64,000 nt of DNA from positions 4,402,001-4,466,000 of the forward strand of contig NZ_CP109460.1 in assembly GCF_036227565.1 (NCBI RefSeq), in the 5' to 3' direction. This document shows, piece after piece, positions 8,408-16,620 of this stretch. Each line of letters opens with the position of its first letter. Position 1 is the first letter of the stretch. The stretch comes from Streptomyces sp. NBC_01454 (GTDB lineage Bacteria; Actinomycetota; Actinomycetes; Streptomycetales; Streptomycetaceae). Position numbers and translations under genes: made by a program. A model generated the notes under the pieces. The model worked only from the letters and a program-made list of their open reading frames with translations, was not told the origin of the DNA and made no database searches.

Positions 8408-11400
8408 CTACGGCGCGGCGGCGTCCACGGCCTTCACGATGCGCTTGTCGGAGACCGGGTACGCGGTCCCCAGGGCATGGGCGAAGTAGCTCACCCGGAG
8501 CTCCTCGATCATCCAGCGGATCTCCCGGGCCGCCGCCGGCACCGGGCGGCCCTGCGGGAACTGCTCCAGCAGCCAGGCGTATTCGTCCTGCATCTCCTTC
8601 ACCTTCGCCATGCGGGTGCGGTCCCGCTCGGCGTTGGTGGGCAGCTGCTGCAGACGGCGGTCGGCGGCCACCAGATAGCGCATCAGGTCCGGCAGCCGCT
8701 TGGCGCCGTGCGCCGTCACGAAGCCCGGCCTGATCAGCGCCGCCAGCTGCTCCTTGATGTCCGTCAGCGACGGCAGCAGGGAGGCGAACGTCGTCTCCTT
8801 CAGCCGGCGCTCGCAGGCCTGCCAGGCGGCCAGCACCTCCTGCACCTGCTGGATGGTCTTGAGGGTGACGTCCACCAGGTCGGCACGGACCGCGTCGAAG
8901 AGCTTCCGGAAGGACTCCTCGTCCCAGGCCGGGCCGCCCCGGGCCGCGATCAGGCGGTCGGCGGCGGCCGTCACACAGTCCTCGAAGAGCGCCGGGATGG
9001 AACCGTGCGGATTACGGGACAGCGCCAGCTTCTGCTGATTGCTCAGCTTGTCCTGGGCGAACTTGGCGGGATTGGTGGGGATGTTGAGCAGGATGAGGCG
9101 GCGGGTGCCCGCCCACATCGCGGTGAGCTGCTCGGCCTCGGTGTCGAAGAGGCGGACGGCGACGCTGCTGCCCTCGTCGACCAGCGCCGGGTACGCCTTC
9201 AGCGGCTGGCCCGCGCGCCGGGTCTCGAAGGTGCGGGGCAGTGTGCCGATGGTCCAGGACGTCAGACCGGTGCGCTGCTCGGGGCCGGCCGGCGCCGGCC
9301 CGTCGCCCGCGTCGCCCGTGCGGCCGCCGGCGGGCCGCTCGGCGCCCTGCTCGAAGGCCTTGGAGAGGGCCGCCCTGGTCTTCGGCTTGAGTTTCAGCCG
9401 CAGCGCCTCCAGGTCCTTGGCCTCGGCGAGTTTGCGGCGCCGCTCGTCGATCACCCGGAAGGTGATCTTGAGGTGATCGGGGATCCGGCCCGGGGCGAAG
9501 TCCGCGGCCTCGACGGGGACGCCCACCATGCGCTGCAGACCGGCCGCCAGAGAGGTCGTCAGGGCGCCCTGCAGGGGGACGGTGGAGTCCAGGAAGCGGG
9601 CCGCGAAGTTCGGCGCGGGGACGTAGTTGCGCCGGATCGGCTTGGGCAGCGACCGGATCAGCTCCGTCACCAGTTGCTCGCGCAGGCCCGGGATCTGCCA
9701 GTCGAAGCCTTCGGCCGAGACCTGGTTGAGCACCTGGAGGGGGATGTGGACGGTCACGCCGTCCGCGTCCGCGCCCGGCTCGAACTGGTAGGTGACCTTG
9801 AACTTCAGCTTTCCCTGCCGCCAGGAATCCGGATAGTCGTCCTTGGTGACGGCCTCGGCGGATTCGTTGATGAGCATCGAGTGCTCGAAGTTCAGCAGCT
9901 CCGGCTCGTCGCGGTGCTTCTGCTTCCACCAGGCGTCGAAGTGCGCCCCGGAGACCACATCGGCCGGCAGGCGCTGGTCGTAGAAGTCGAAGAGCGTCTC
10001 GTCGTCGACGAGGATGTCGCGGCGCCGGGCGCGGTGCTCCAACTCCTCGACCTCGCCGAGGAGTTTGCGGTTGTCATGGAAGAACTGGTGGTGGGTGCGC
10101 CAGTCGCCCTCGACCAGGGCGTTGCGGATGAACAGATCGCGTGAGGTCTCCGGATCGATCCGGCCGTAGGCGATTTTGCGCTGGGCGACGATCGGGACGC
10201 CGTAGAGCGTCACCCGCTCGTAGGCCATCACCGCGGCCATCTTCTGTTCCCAGTGCGGCTCGCTGTAGGTGCGCTTGACCAGGTGCTGGGCGAGCGGTTC
10301 GATCCATTCCGGCTCGATCTTGGCGTTCACCCGCGCCCACAGACGGGACGTCTCGACCAGCTCCGCCGACATCACCCAGCGCGGGGCCTTCTTGAAGAGC
10401 GCGGAGCCGGGGAACACCGCGAACTTGGCGCTGCGGGCGCCCAGATACTCGTTCTTCGCGTCGGTGTCCTTGAGGCCGATGTGCGAAAGCAAACCGGCGA
10501 GCAGGGAGGTGTGGATGTGGTCCGGCGCCGCGTCCTCCTCGCTGAGGTGGATGCCCATGGTCTTGGCGACCGAGCGCAGCTGGGAGTAGATGTCCTGCCA
10601 CTCGCGTATCCGCAGGTAGTTCAGGAACTCGCTGCGGCACATCCGGCGGAAGGCCGAGGAGGACAGCTCCTTCTGCTGTTCGCGGATATGGCGCCAGAGG
10701 TGGAGGAACGCGAGGAAGTCGGAGCTCTCGTCCTTGAAGCGGGCGTGCTGCTGGTCGGCCTGCTGCTGCTTGTCGGCGGGCCGCTCGCGCGGGTCCTGGA
10801 TGGACAGCGCCGCCGCGATGACCATGACCTCCCGGACACAGCCGTTGCGGTCCGCCTCCAGCACCATCCGCGCCAGCCGCGGGTCGACCGGCAGCTGGGA
10901 GAGCTTGCGGCCCATCGGGGTCAGCCGCTGCCCCTGCTGTCCCGACCGGTCGGACTTCTGCTTGGCCTCGAGCGCCCCGAGCTCGCTCAGCAGATCGATG
11001 CCGTCCTTGATGTTGCGGCGGTCCGGCGGGTCGATGAAGGGGAACTTCTCGATGTCACCGAGGCCGGCCGCGGTCATCTGCAGGATGACGGAGGCGAGAT
11101 TGGTACGGAGGATCTCCGCGTCCGTGAACTCGGGACGGGAGAGGAAGTCGTCCTCGGAGTAGAGGCGGATACAGATGCCGTCACTCGTCCGGCCGCAGCG
11201 GCCCTTGCGCTGATTGGCGCTGGCCTGCGAGACCGGCTCGATGGGCAGTCGCTGGACCTTGGTGCGGAAGCTGTAACGGGAGATCCGGGCCATGCCGGGG
11301 TCGATGACGTACCGGATGCCGGGGACGGTCAGCGAGGTCTCGGCGACATTCGTGGCCAGCACGATGCGTCGGCCCGTGTGCCGCTGGAAGACGCGGTGCT

Positions 11401-12517
11401 GCTCGGCGTGCGAGAGCCGCGCGTACAGGGGGAGGATCTCGGTGAACGGCAGGGCCTTCTTGTTGAGCGCGTCCGCGGTGTCACGGATCTCCCGCTCGCC
11501 GGAGAGGAAGACCAGGATGTCGCCGGGCCCCTCGGCCTGCAGCTCGTCCACGGCGTCGCAGATCGCGGTGATCTGATCGCGGTCGCCCTCCAGGTTGCTC
11601 GCAGCCTGGCCGCTCTCCTCCAGCAGCGGGCGGTAGCGCACCTCCACCGGATACGTACGGCCGGAGACCTCGACGACGGGGGCGCTCGGCTTCGCTTGCT
11701 CGTCACCGGACGCGCCCGAACGATCCGAGGCGCCCCGGCCGTCGGCCGCGTCCACGGCGGCGAAGGCACCGAAGTGCCGCGCGAACCGCTCCGGGTCGAT
11801 GGTCGCGGAGGTGATCACGACCTTGAGGTCCGGGCGCCGGGGCAGCAGCTGGGCCAGATAGCCGAGGATGAAGTCGATGTTGAGGCTGCGCTCGTGGGCC
11901 TCGTCGATGATGATCGTGTCGTACTGGCGCAGCTCGCGGTCCGTCTGGATCTCGGCGAGCAGGATGCCGTCCGTCATCAGCTTGACCAGGGTGTCGCCGC
12001 CGACCTGATCGGTGAAGCGGACCTTCCAGCCGACCGCCTCGCCCAGCGGGGTCTTCAGCTCCTCGGCCACCCGCTCGGCGACCGTACGGGCCGCGATCCG
12101 GCGCGGCTGGGTGTGCCCGATCAGGCCCCGCACGCCCCGGCCGAGCTCCAGGCAGATCTTGGGGATCTGCGTCGTCTTGCCGGAGCCGGTCTCACCGGCG
12201 ACGATCACGACCTGGTGGTCGCGGATCGCGGCGAGGATCTCGTCCTTCTTCTGGCTGACCGGAAGCTCTTCGGGATACGTGATCCCGGGCACCGCGGCGC
12301 GGCGCCGGGCCACCCGCAGCTCCGCCTCGTCGACACCGTCGGCGATCTCGGCGAGCACGGCCGCCCGGGCTTCGGGCTTACGGATCCGGCGTGCGCCGTC
12401 GAGTCGGCGTCCCAGCCGCTGCTGATCGCGCAGCGTCAGCTCGGGCAGACGCTTGTGCAGATCGGACAGGGTGGGAGCGGTGCCGTCGGGCAGGGCGGAG
12501 GCAGGCTGACTGGACAT
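8408..12517 (-). CDS. hrpA: ATP-dependent RNA helicase HrpA (DEAH box)
   Basis: 1369 residues from an ATG at 12517, close to the usual HrpA length. It has the Walker A motif GETGSGKT (residues 108-115), the DEAH box (IIIDEAHERSLN, 205-208), a SAT motif, the motif VI region QRKGRCGRTSDG, the HA2/OB-fold region and the long DUF3418 C-terminal domain ending in WMIEELRVSYFAHALGT. HrpA unwinds RNA and in Escherichia coli helps rescue collided ribosomes. The gene lies between two identical tRNA-Asp genes. An insert rich in Ser, Asp and Gly (ADGRGASDRSGASGDEQ) interrupts the helicase core, probably a surface loop. Confidence 0.96.
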   Translation of the reverse strand: MSSQPASALPDGTAPTLSDLHKRLPELTLRDQQRLGRRLDGARRIRKPEARAAVLAEIADGVDEAELRVARRRAAVPGITYPEELPVSQKKDEILAAIRDHQVVIVAGETGSGKTTQIPKICLELGRGVRGLIGHTQPRRIAARTVAERVAEELKTPLGEAVGWKVRFTDQVGGDTLVKLMTDGILLAEIQTDRELRQYDTIIIDEAHERSLNIDFILGYLAQLLPRRPDLKVVITSATIDPERFARHFGAFAAVDAADGRGASDRSGASGDEQAKPSAPVVEVSGRTYPVEVRYRPLLEESGQAASNLEGDRDQITAICDAVDELQAEGPGDILVFLSGEREIRDTADALNKKALPFTEILPLYARLSHAEQHRVFQRHTGRRIVLATNVAETSLTVPGIRYVIDPGMARISRYSFRTKVQRLPIEPVSQASANQRKGRCGRTSDGICIRLYSEDDFLSRPEFTDAEILRTNLASVILQMTAAGLGDIEKFPFIDPPDRRNIKDGIDLLSELGALEAKQKSDRSGQQGQRLTPMGRKLSQLPVDPRLARMVLEADRNGCVREVMVIAAALSIQDPRERPADKQQQADQQHARFKDESSDFLAFLHLWRHIREQQKELSSSAFRRMCRSEFLNYLRIREWQDIYSQLRSVAKTMGIHLSEEDAAPDHIHTSLLAGLLSHIGLKDTDAKNEYLGARSAKFAVFPGSALFKKAPRWVMSAELVETSRLWARVNAKIEPEWIEPLAQHLVKRTYSEPHWEQKMAAVMAYERVTLYGVPIVAQRKIAYGRIDPETSRDLFIRNALVEGDWRTHHQFFHDNRKLLGEVEELEHRARRRDILVDDETLFDFYDQRLPADVVSGAHFDAWWKQKHRDEPELLNFEHSMLINESAEAVTKDDYPDSWRQGKLKFKVTYQFEPGADADGVTVHIPLQVLNQVSAEGFDWQIPGLREQLVTELIRSLPKPIRRNYVPAPNFAARFLDSTVPLQGALTTSLAAGLQRMVGVPVEAADFAPGRIPDHLKITFRVIDERRRKLAEAKDLEALRLKLKPKTRAALSKAFEQGAERPAGGRTGDAGDGPAPAGPEQRTGLTSWTIGTLPRTFETRRAGQPLKAYPALVDEGSSVAVRLFDTEAEQLTAMWAGTRRLILLNIPTNPAKFAQDKLSNQQKLALSRNPHGSIPALFEDCVTAAADRLIAARGGPAWDEESFRKLFDAVRADLVDVTLKTIQQVQEVLAAWQACERRLKETTFASLLPSLTDIKEQLAALIRPGFVTAHGAKRLPDLMRYLVAADRRLQQLPTNAERDRTRMAKVKEMQDEYAWLLEQFPQGRPVPAAAREIRWMIEELRVSYFAHALGTAYPVSDKRIVKAVDAAAP

Positions 12518-12657
12518 ACGTCCTCCAGGATCTCACCTCGCGCAAACGACTGGCGAACCATTTGCCCGTGCGGGCGGCTCACGGGGCCCGGGGCCGGCGC
12601 GGGGCCCGCCGCGAAAACGGGTTTCCGGCGCCGGCGCGGGTGCGTGAGGATGACGCC

Positions 12658-12876
12658 ATGGAGAACGGATTACGACGCCTCGCCGGCGGGGCCGTGATGG
12701 CCGCCGGTATCGCCTTCGCCGCCTGGCTCGTCTTCGGCGCGCCGCACGCCTGGGAGGGTGAGGTGCGGCTGCTGCGGATGGCGCTGGGCCTGGGGGCGAC
12801 CGCGGTGATCAGCGGTGGCGCCCGGCTGATCTTCTGGGAGCCGTCGGGCGAGCGCGGCCGGACCGGGCCGCGATGA
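12658..12876 (+). CDS. Small two-helix membrane protein
   Basis: 72 residues from an ATG at 12658 with GAGGA about 7 bases upstream. Two hydrophobic segments (about residues 8-28 and 40-60) predict a hairpin inserted in the membrane, with a basic tail (GERGRTGPR). The function is unknown. It is divergent from hrpA and convergent with the tRNA cluster, whose terminator lies 27 bases beyond its stop codon. Confidence 0.65.
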   Translation: MENGLRRLAGGAVMAAGIAFAAWLVFGAPHAWEGEVRLLRMALGLGATAVISGGARLIFWEPSGERGRTGPR

Positions 12877-12903
12877 AGACCGGGCAGAAAACCGGGCAGA
12901 AAT

Positions 12904-12940
12904 GGAGAAGGCCCCGATTCGATGAATCGGGGCCTTCTCC
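12904..12940 (-). terminator. Terminator of the tRNA-Glu/Asp/Phe cluster
   Basis: A perfect inverted repeat with 17-base arms (GGAGAAGGCCCCGATTC and its complement) around a GAT loop, 9 bases after tRNA-Phe and followed on the minus strand by a T-rich stretch. It also faces the small membrane gene on the plus strand. Confidence 0.93.
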
Positions 12941-12949
12941 CAAAAGGTG

Positions 12950-13023
12950 TGGCTGGGGCCGGGGTCGAACCGGCGACCTATCGCTTTTCAGGCGATCGCT
13001 CGTACCAACTGAGCTACCCAGCC
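12950..13023 (-). tRNA. tRNA-Phe(GAA)
   Basis: 74 bases, minus strand. Acceptor GGCTGGG pairs with CCCAGCC; the anticodon loop CTGAAAA gives GAA; the T arm GGTTCGACCCC is intact; no CCA is encoded. It is the last gene of the three-tRNA cluster. Confidence 0.96.
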
Positions 13024-13027
13024 GCAG

Positions 13028-13102
13028 CGGTCCTGACGGGATTTGAACCCGCGGCCTCCACCTTGACAGGGTGGCGAGCACTCCAAACTGCTCCACAGGA
13101 CC
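13028..13102 (-). tRNA. tRNA-Asp(GUC), copy 2
   Basis: 75 bases, identical to the copy at 8240-8314. It is the middle gene of the cluster, 4 bases from tRNA-Phe and 48 from tRNA-Glu, so the three are probably processed from one transcript. Confidence 0.96.
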
Positions 13103-13150
13103 TTGCATTGTGCGAAACCGGCGTGCACCAGTCTCCCACACGGTGATGCG

Positions 13151-13223
13151 TGCCCCCAACGGGATTCGAACCCGTGCTACCGCCTTGAAAGGGCGGCGTC
13201 CTGGGCCACTAGACGATGAGGGC
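13151..13223 (-). tRNA. tRNA-Glu(UUC)
   Basis: 73 bases. Acceptor GCCCTCA pairs with TGGGGGC (with a G-U); the anticodon loop CTTTCAA gives TTC; the T arm GGGTTCGAATCCC is intact. It is the first gene of the cluster, whose promoter should lie just above 13223. Confidence 0.96.
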
Positions 13224-13305
13224 TGGTGGCCACCTTGGCGTCGTTACCGGCGCCGTCGGGGACGTGAGAAGCATATGGGATGGGAGGACCGTTCGCCAAA
13301 ACGGT

Positions 13306-14985
13306 TTACCCGGTGCGGTCCGAAGAGCTCCTGGCCGGGCGCGAAAGGGGGCCCGCCGGGGGGCCGGAGGGCGGGCCGGTGGAGTGAAGCGGAGCGGAGG
13401 GCGACGGCGTGGCGCCGGGCCGGTTCTCGCGGGGGAGGTGCCGGCTGACCTCGGCCCGGGCCAGTCCCAGGCCGCCCAGGGTGATCTCGTCCCAGGCCTG
13501 CAGCCGTTTGGTCTTCCGGTCCAGATAGAGCACCGAGGCCTGGACCGGCGCGGGCTTCTTGTTCTGCACCGCGCGCAGTCCGCCGCCGCCCGTGGAGCCC
13601 TCGACCATCAACCGGGTGCCCTGGGGGAGCGTGGTGATCTCCCGGTGGTGAAGATGGCCGGCCAGCGCGAGCGGCGCCAGGCCGTCCGCCTCGGTCGCGG
13701 CGGCGGGGTTGTGGGCCAGCGCGATGTCGACGGGGGTGCCGGCCAGCCGCTGGGTGCGCAGCGCGTCGGCGAGCCGGCCGCCGGCGGTGCGCTCGGCGGG
13801 GTCGCCGGCCGCCACCACGGAGCGGTCCGGGGTGAACTGCGGATCGCCGACGCCCGCCATCCGTACGCCGGCGATCCGGGTGACGGCGCCGTTGTCGAGG
13901 ACGGTGACGTGCTTGCGGTGGGTCAGATACCGCTGCGTGGTGCGCGAGTCGTGGTTGCCGCGCACCCAGACGTACGGGGCGCCGAGGGAGGAGGCCGGGT
14001 CCAGGAAGTGGTTCTCGGCGGCCGAGCCGTGGTCCATGGTGTCGCCGGTGTCGATGATCACGTTGATCCGGTACTGCTTCACCAGGGAGGCGATGATCCC
14101 CCAGCTCGCGGGGTTGAGGTGGATGTCCGAGACGTGCAGGACGCGCAGGGTGGTGGGGTCCGGCTGGTAGGCCGGGAGCGTCGAGGTGGCGTCGTAGAGC
14201 TTGGTGACGTTGGTGACCAGGCGCGCCAACTCCTTCTGGTAGACGTGGAATTCGCTGACGATGCTGCGGGCGTTGCCCACCACGGACGGGGCCGAGGAGA
14301 GCAGTCCGGAGAACTTCGGTTCCAGTACGGACCGGGGGTTCCAGGTGGCGTACGCGGTGCCCGCACAGGCGGCGAGCAGGGTGAGCGCCAGCCCGCCGGC
14401 GGCCAGTGCGCGGCGCGGGCGGCGGTGCACGGCCAGGCTCAGCGCGGTGGCGCCGGACGCCACGGCGACGCAGGAGTGCAGGGCCAGCCGCAGGGCGCCG
14501 CGGGTGACGTCGCGGGTGACCTCGTCCTGCAGGCCGGCGAACCGCTCGGGGTGGTCGACCAGCGCCTGGGAGCGGACCGGGTCGAGCCGGTCGACATCGA
14601 CATCGAGCCGGACGGGTGCGTGGTGGCTGCTCAGTTCCAGGTCGCCGAGGGGCGCGACGGTGATCCGGGTGCCGCCGGTCAGCGAGGGGCGCAGCGCCAT
14701 GGTGGTGTCCATCGGGCCGACCGGGACGCGGAGGCTGCCGATCAGCAGCAGCCCCAGCCAGGCCCCGAGGACGGTGACCGCCAGCAGGCCGAGGGCGTTG
14801 TGCAGGGGGCGGCGCGGAGCACCGCCGGGCAGGGTGGCGGTGGGGGGCTTACGACGGGAGCGGTAGACGCGGCGGACGGCTGCGGGCAGTGCGCGTACGC
14901 CGTCGGGTCCGGCGAGCAGCAGCCGGTGCGGGGGGCGGGGCGAGCGGTCGGGGTGCGGTGTCCGGGAGCGCGCGGCGCGGGCCAT
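13306..14985 (-). CDS. Membrane-anchored metallophosphoesterase
   Basis: 559 residues from an ATG at 14985. N-terminal basic segment, membrane helices near residues 62-88 (ALGLLAVTVLGAWLGLLLIG) and around 205-245 (LAAGGLALTLLAACAGTAYA), then a calcineurin-like phosphoesterase domain with its metal ligands: HVSDIHLN, DTGDTMDHG, RGNHDS, and HNP followed by GHLHH. The C-terminal 40 residues are Pro/Ser-rich. This architecture suggests an outward- or inward-facing hydrolase of phosphodiesters or lipid-linked phosphates; the substrate cannot be told. It is divergent from the zincin gene at 15105. Confidence 0.9.
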   Translation of the reverse strand: MARAARSRTPHPDRSPRPPHRLLLAGPDGVRALPAAVRRVYRSRRKPPTATLPGGAPRRPLHNALGLLAVTVLGAWLGLLLIGSLRVPVGPMDTTMALRPSLTGGTRITVAPLGDLELSSHHAPVRLDVDVDRLDPVRSQALVDHPERFAGLQDEVTRDVTRGALRLALHSCVAVASGATALSLAVHRRPRRALAAGGLALTLLAACAGTAYATWNPRSVLEPKFSGLLSSAPSVVGNARSIVSEFHVYQKELARLVTNVTKLYDATSTLPAYQPDPTTLRVLHVSDIHLNPASWGIIASLVKQYRINVIIDTGDTMDHGSAAENHFLDPASSLGAPYVWVRGNHDSRTTQRYLTHRKHVTVLDNGAVTRIAGVRMAGVGDPQFTPDRSVVAAGDPAERTAGGRLADALRTQRLAGTPVDIALAHNPAAATEADGLAPLALAGHLHHREITTLPQGTRLMVEGSTGGGGLRAVQNKKPAPVQASVLYLDRKTKRLQAWDEITLGGLGLARAEVSRHLPRENRPGATPSPSAPLHSTGPPSGPPAGPLSRPARSSSDRTG

Positions 14986-15104
14986 TGGTCCCGTATGCCC
15001 CACCGTGCCGCCGTTAAGCGAGGAGCGGGGGCTTCCGGTTGGGCTGCGGTGCGGCGGGCGGTCCACGAGGATCGCCGGGGGGCCGGGTGGCGGAGAATGG
15101 TGGT

Positions 15105-15455
15105 GTGCTGGAAATGACGCGCGAGGAGTTCGAGGAACTGGTCGCCGAGGCCCTGGACCGGATCCCGCCGGAGCTGACCCGGCTGATGGACAACGTGGCG
15201 GTCTTCGTCGAGGACGAACCGCCGGCCGGCGACCCCGGGCTGCTCGGGCTGTACGAGGGGACGCCGCTGACCGACCGCGGGGAGTGGTACGCGGGGGTGC
15301 TGCCGGACCGGATCACCGTCTACCGGGGGCCGACCCTGCGGATGTGCGACACCCGCGAGGACGTGGTCGCGGAGACCGAGGTGACGGTCGTTCATGAGAT
15401 CGCGCACCACTTCGGGATCGACGACGAGCGGCTGCACGCGCTCGGGTACGGCTAG
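15105..15455 (+). CDS. Small zincin-like metallopeptidase
   Basis: 116 residues from a GTG at 15105 (GGAG at 15092-15095); an internal ATG at 15114 is an alternative. The C-terminal HEIAHHFGIDDERLHALGY carries an HExxH zinc site with the downstream glycine/aspartate pattern of the minigluzincin (DUF1025/metallopeptidase) family, small cytoplasmic proteins of about 115-130 residues. The N-terminus MTREEFEELVAEALDRIP is family-typical. The substrate is unknown. It is followed by a GC-rich spacer with a palindrome (CCGGGCC/GGCCCGG at 15491-15504) that may act as a terminator. Confidence 0.88.
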   Translation: MLEMTREEFEELVAEALDRIPPELTRLMDNVAVFVEDEPPAGDPGLLGLYEGTPLTDRGEWYAGVLPDRITVYRGPTLRMCDTREDVVAETEVTVVHEIAHHFGIDDERLHALGYG

Positions 15456-15724
15456 TACGGCGGCGGCGGCGGCCGGGCCGGGCCGGTGGGCCGGGCCGGC
15501 CCGGTGCGGCATGGGCCGGGCGCCGCGACGGCTCCCTCCGGCGGTCCGGCGGGCCGCCGGGCCTCTCGGGGTGCCCCGGCGGCACTCCGGGGGCGATCCG
15601 CCGGGTGTCGCGCGTGTCCTCGGGCGGGCGGCGGGAGTTGGGCAGGGCGTCCGTGCCGCTGTCCCTGCGCTCCGGATCCGGAGGTCCCGCCGTGCGCCCG
15701 CGCCCTTACCGCCATTCGCCCCCG

Positions 15725-16339
15725 ATGCCGACACCGTCCCCGTCGTCGTCCAGCGTCCCTGCCCCCGTCCCCGCCACCCGTCCCCCGGCGGGCCGCGTCC
15801 GCTCGCGTGCCGCCGCGGCCGTGTCCGTCTCCGTGCTGGCCCTCTCGCTGGCCGGCTGCATGAACGTGAGCGATCCCGAACAGCCGAAACCGTCCGGCAG
15901 TACGTCCCGGCACGGCGCGAAGGAGGGGGCGCCCGGCTCCGGCGGGGTGTCCGTGGACGGCCGCGGCGGCGGTCCGCGGCGGATGGGGCGCGGCGGCGCC
16001 GCGCACCCGGCCGGCGGCGACGACAAGGAAGCCGCGGAGTCACAAAGCGCGGTGCCGACACCGTCCGACCCCGGTGCGCCGTCCCTTCCGGTGCGGCCTT
16101 CGGGCCCCGAGCCCGGCGCGGGCGCGGGCCACGGCGGCCGCCCCGGGCACGCCCGGCCCTCGCCCTCCCGCCCCGACCGCCCGGCCACTCCGCCGGCCCA
16201 GACCACCCCCGCCACCCCGCCCGCGCAGCCGTCCCCGCCGCCGACCACCCCCGCGCCGCCGCCGAGCGCCCAGGCGTCCGGGCCGTCCCCCGTCTCGCCG
16301 GTGGCGTCGGAGTCGGACGTGTACGAGGACGCGGCCTAG
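15725..16339 (+). CDS. Putative proline-rich lipoprotein
   Basis: 204 residues from an ATG at 15725. A basic segment (RVRSRAAAA) precedes a hydrophobic stretch ending in the lipobox LAGC (VSVLALSLAGCMNVS), indicating lipoprotein export with lipidation of the cysteine. The mature part is almost entirely low-complexity Pro/Ser/Thr/Gly (for example PAQTTPATPPAQPSPPPTTP) and would be an extended wall-spanning tether. There is no convincing ribosome binding site at this ATG and the start is uncertain; an upstream start near 15605 is possible. No enzyme domain is visible. Confidence 0.6.
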   Translation: MPTPSPSSSSVPAPVPATRPPAGRVRSRAAAAVSVSVLALSLAGCMNVSDPEQPKPSGSTSRHGAKEGAPGSGGVSVDGRGGGPRRMGRGGAAHPAGGDDKEAAESQSAVPTPSDPGAPSLPVRPSGPEPGAGAGHGGRPGHARPSPSRPDRPATPPAQTTPATPPAQPSPPPTTPAPPPSAQASGPSPVSPVASESDVYEDAA

Positions 16340-16620
16340 CGTGTACGAGGACGAGGCCCAGGGCGGGCATGAGCGGTCCCGGCGGGGCGGGTGAGCGTGC
16401 CGGGCGCCGGGCGGAACGGCGAGGTCAGCAGGGCATTTGCCATCCGGGGGGCGGAGTGCGTATGGTGGTAGATCGTTTGATCCCATTTGCCCGGCGCCAG
16501 AACAGAAGCGCGCCGCGTGGCGCGTTCTCTCCCTTGCCGTGGCTGACCGCATAGAGGCGGTCGTGTGAAACACACGGAGTTTGGGCGCGTGCCGAGACTC
16601 CGGAAGGTTTCGCATTTCGC
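16340..16620 (+). promoter_or_regulatory. Structured leader of the DEAD-box helicase gene
   Basis: 281 bases without a gene. The proximal part can fold into consecutive small hairpins: GCGCGCC/GGCGCG inside a GAAC...GTTC frame (about 16500-16530), GACCGC/GCGGTC (about 16545-16562) and GTGTG/CACAC just after it. GGAAGG lies about 15 bases before the ATG. Long structured leaders are common on autoregulated RNA-helicase genes; no known riboswitch is recognised. Confidence 0.45.
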
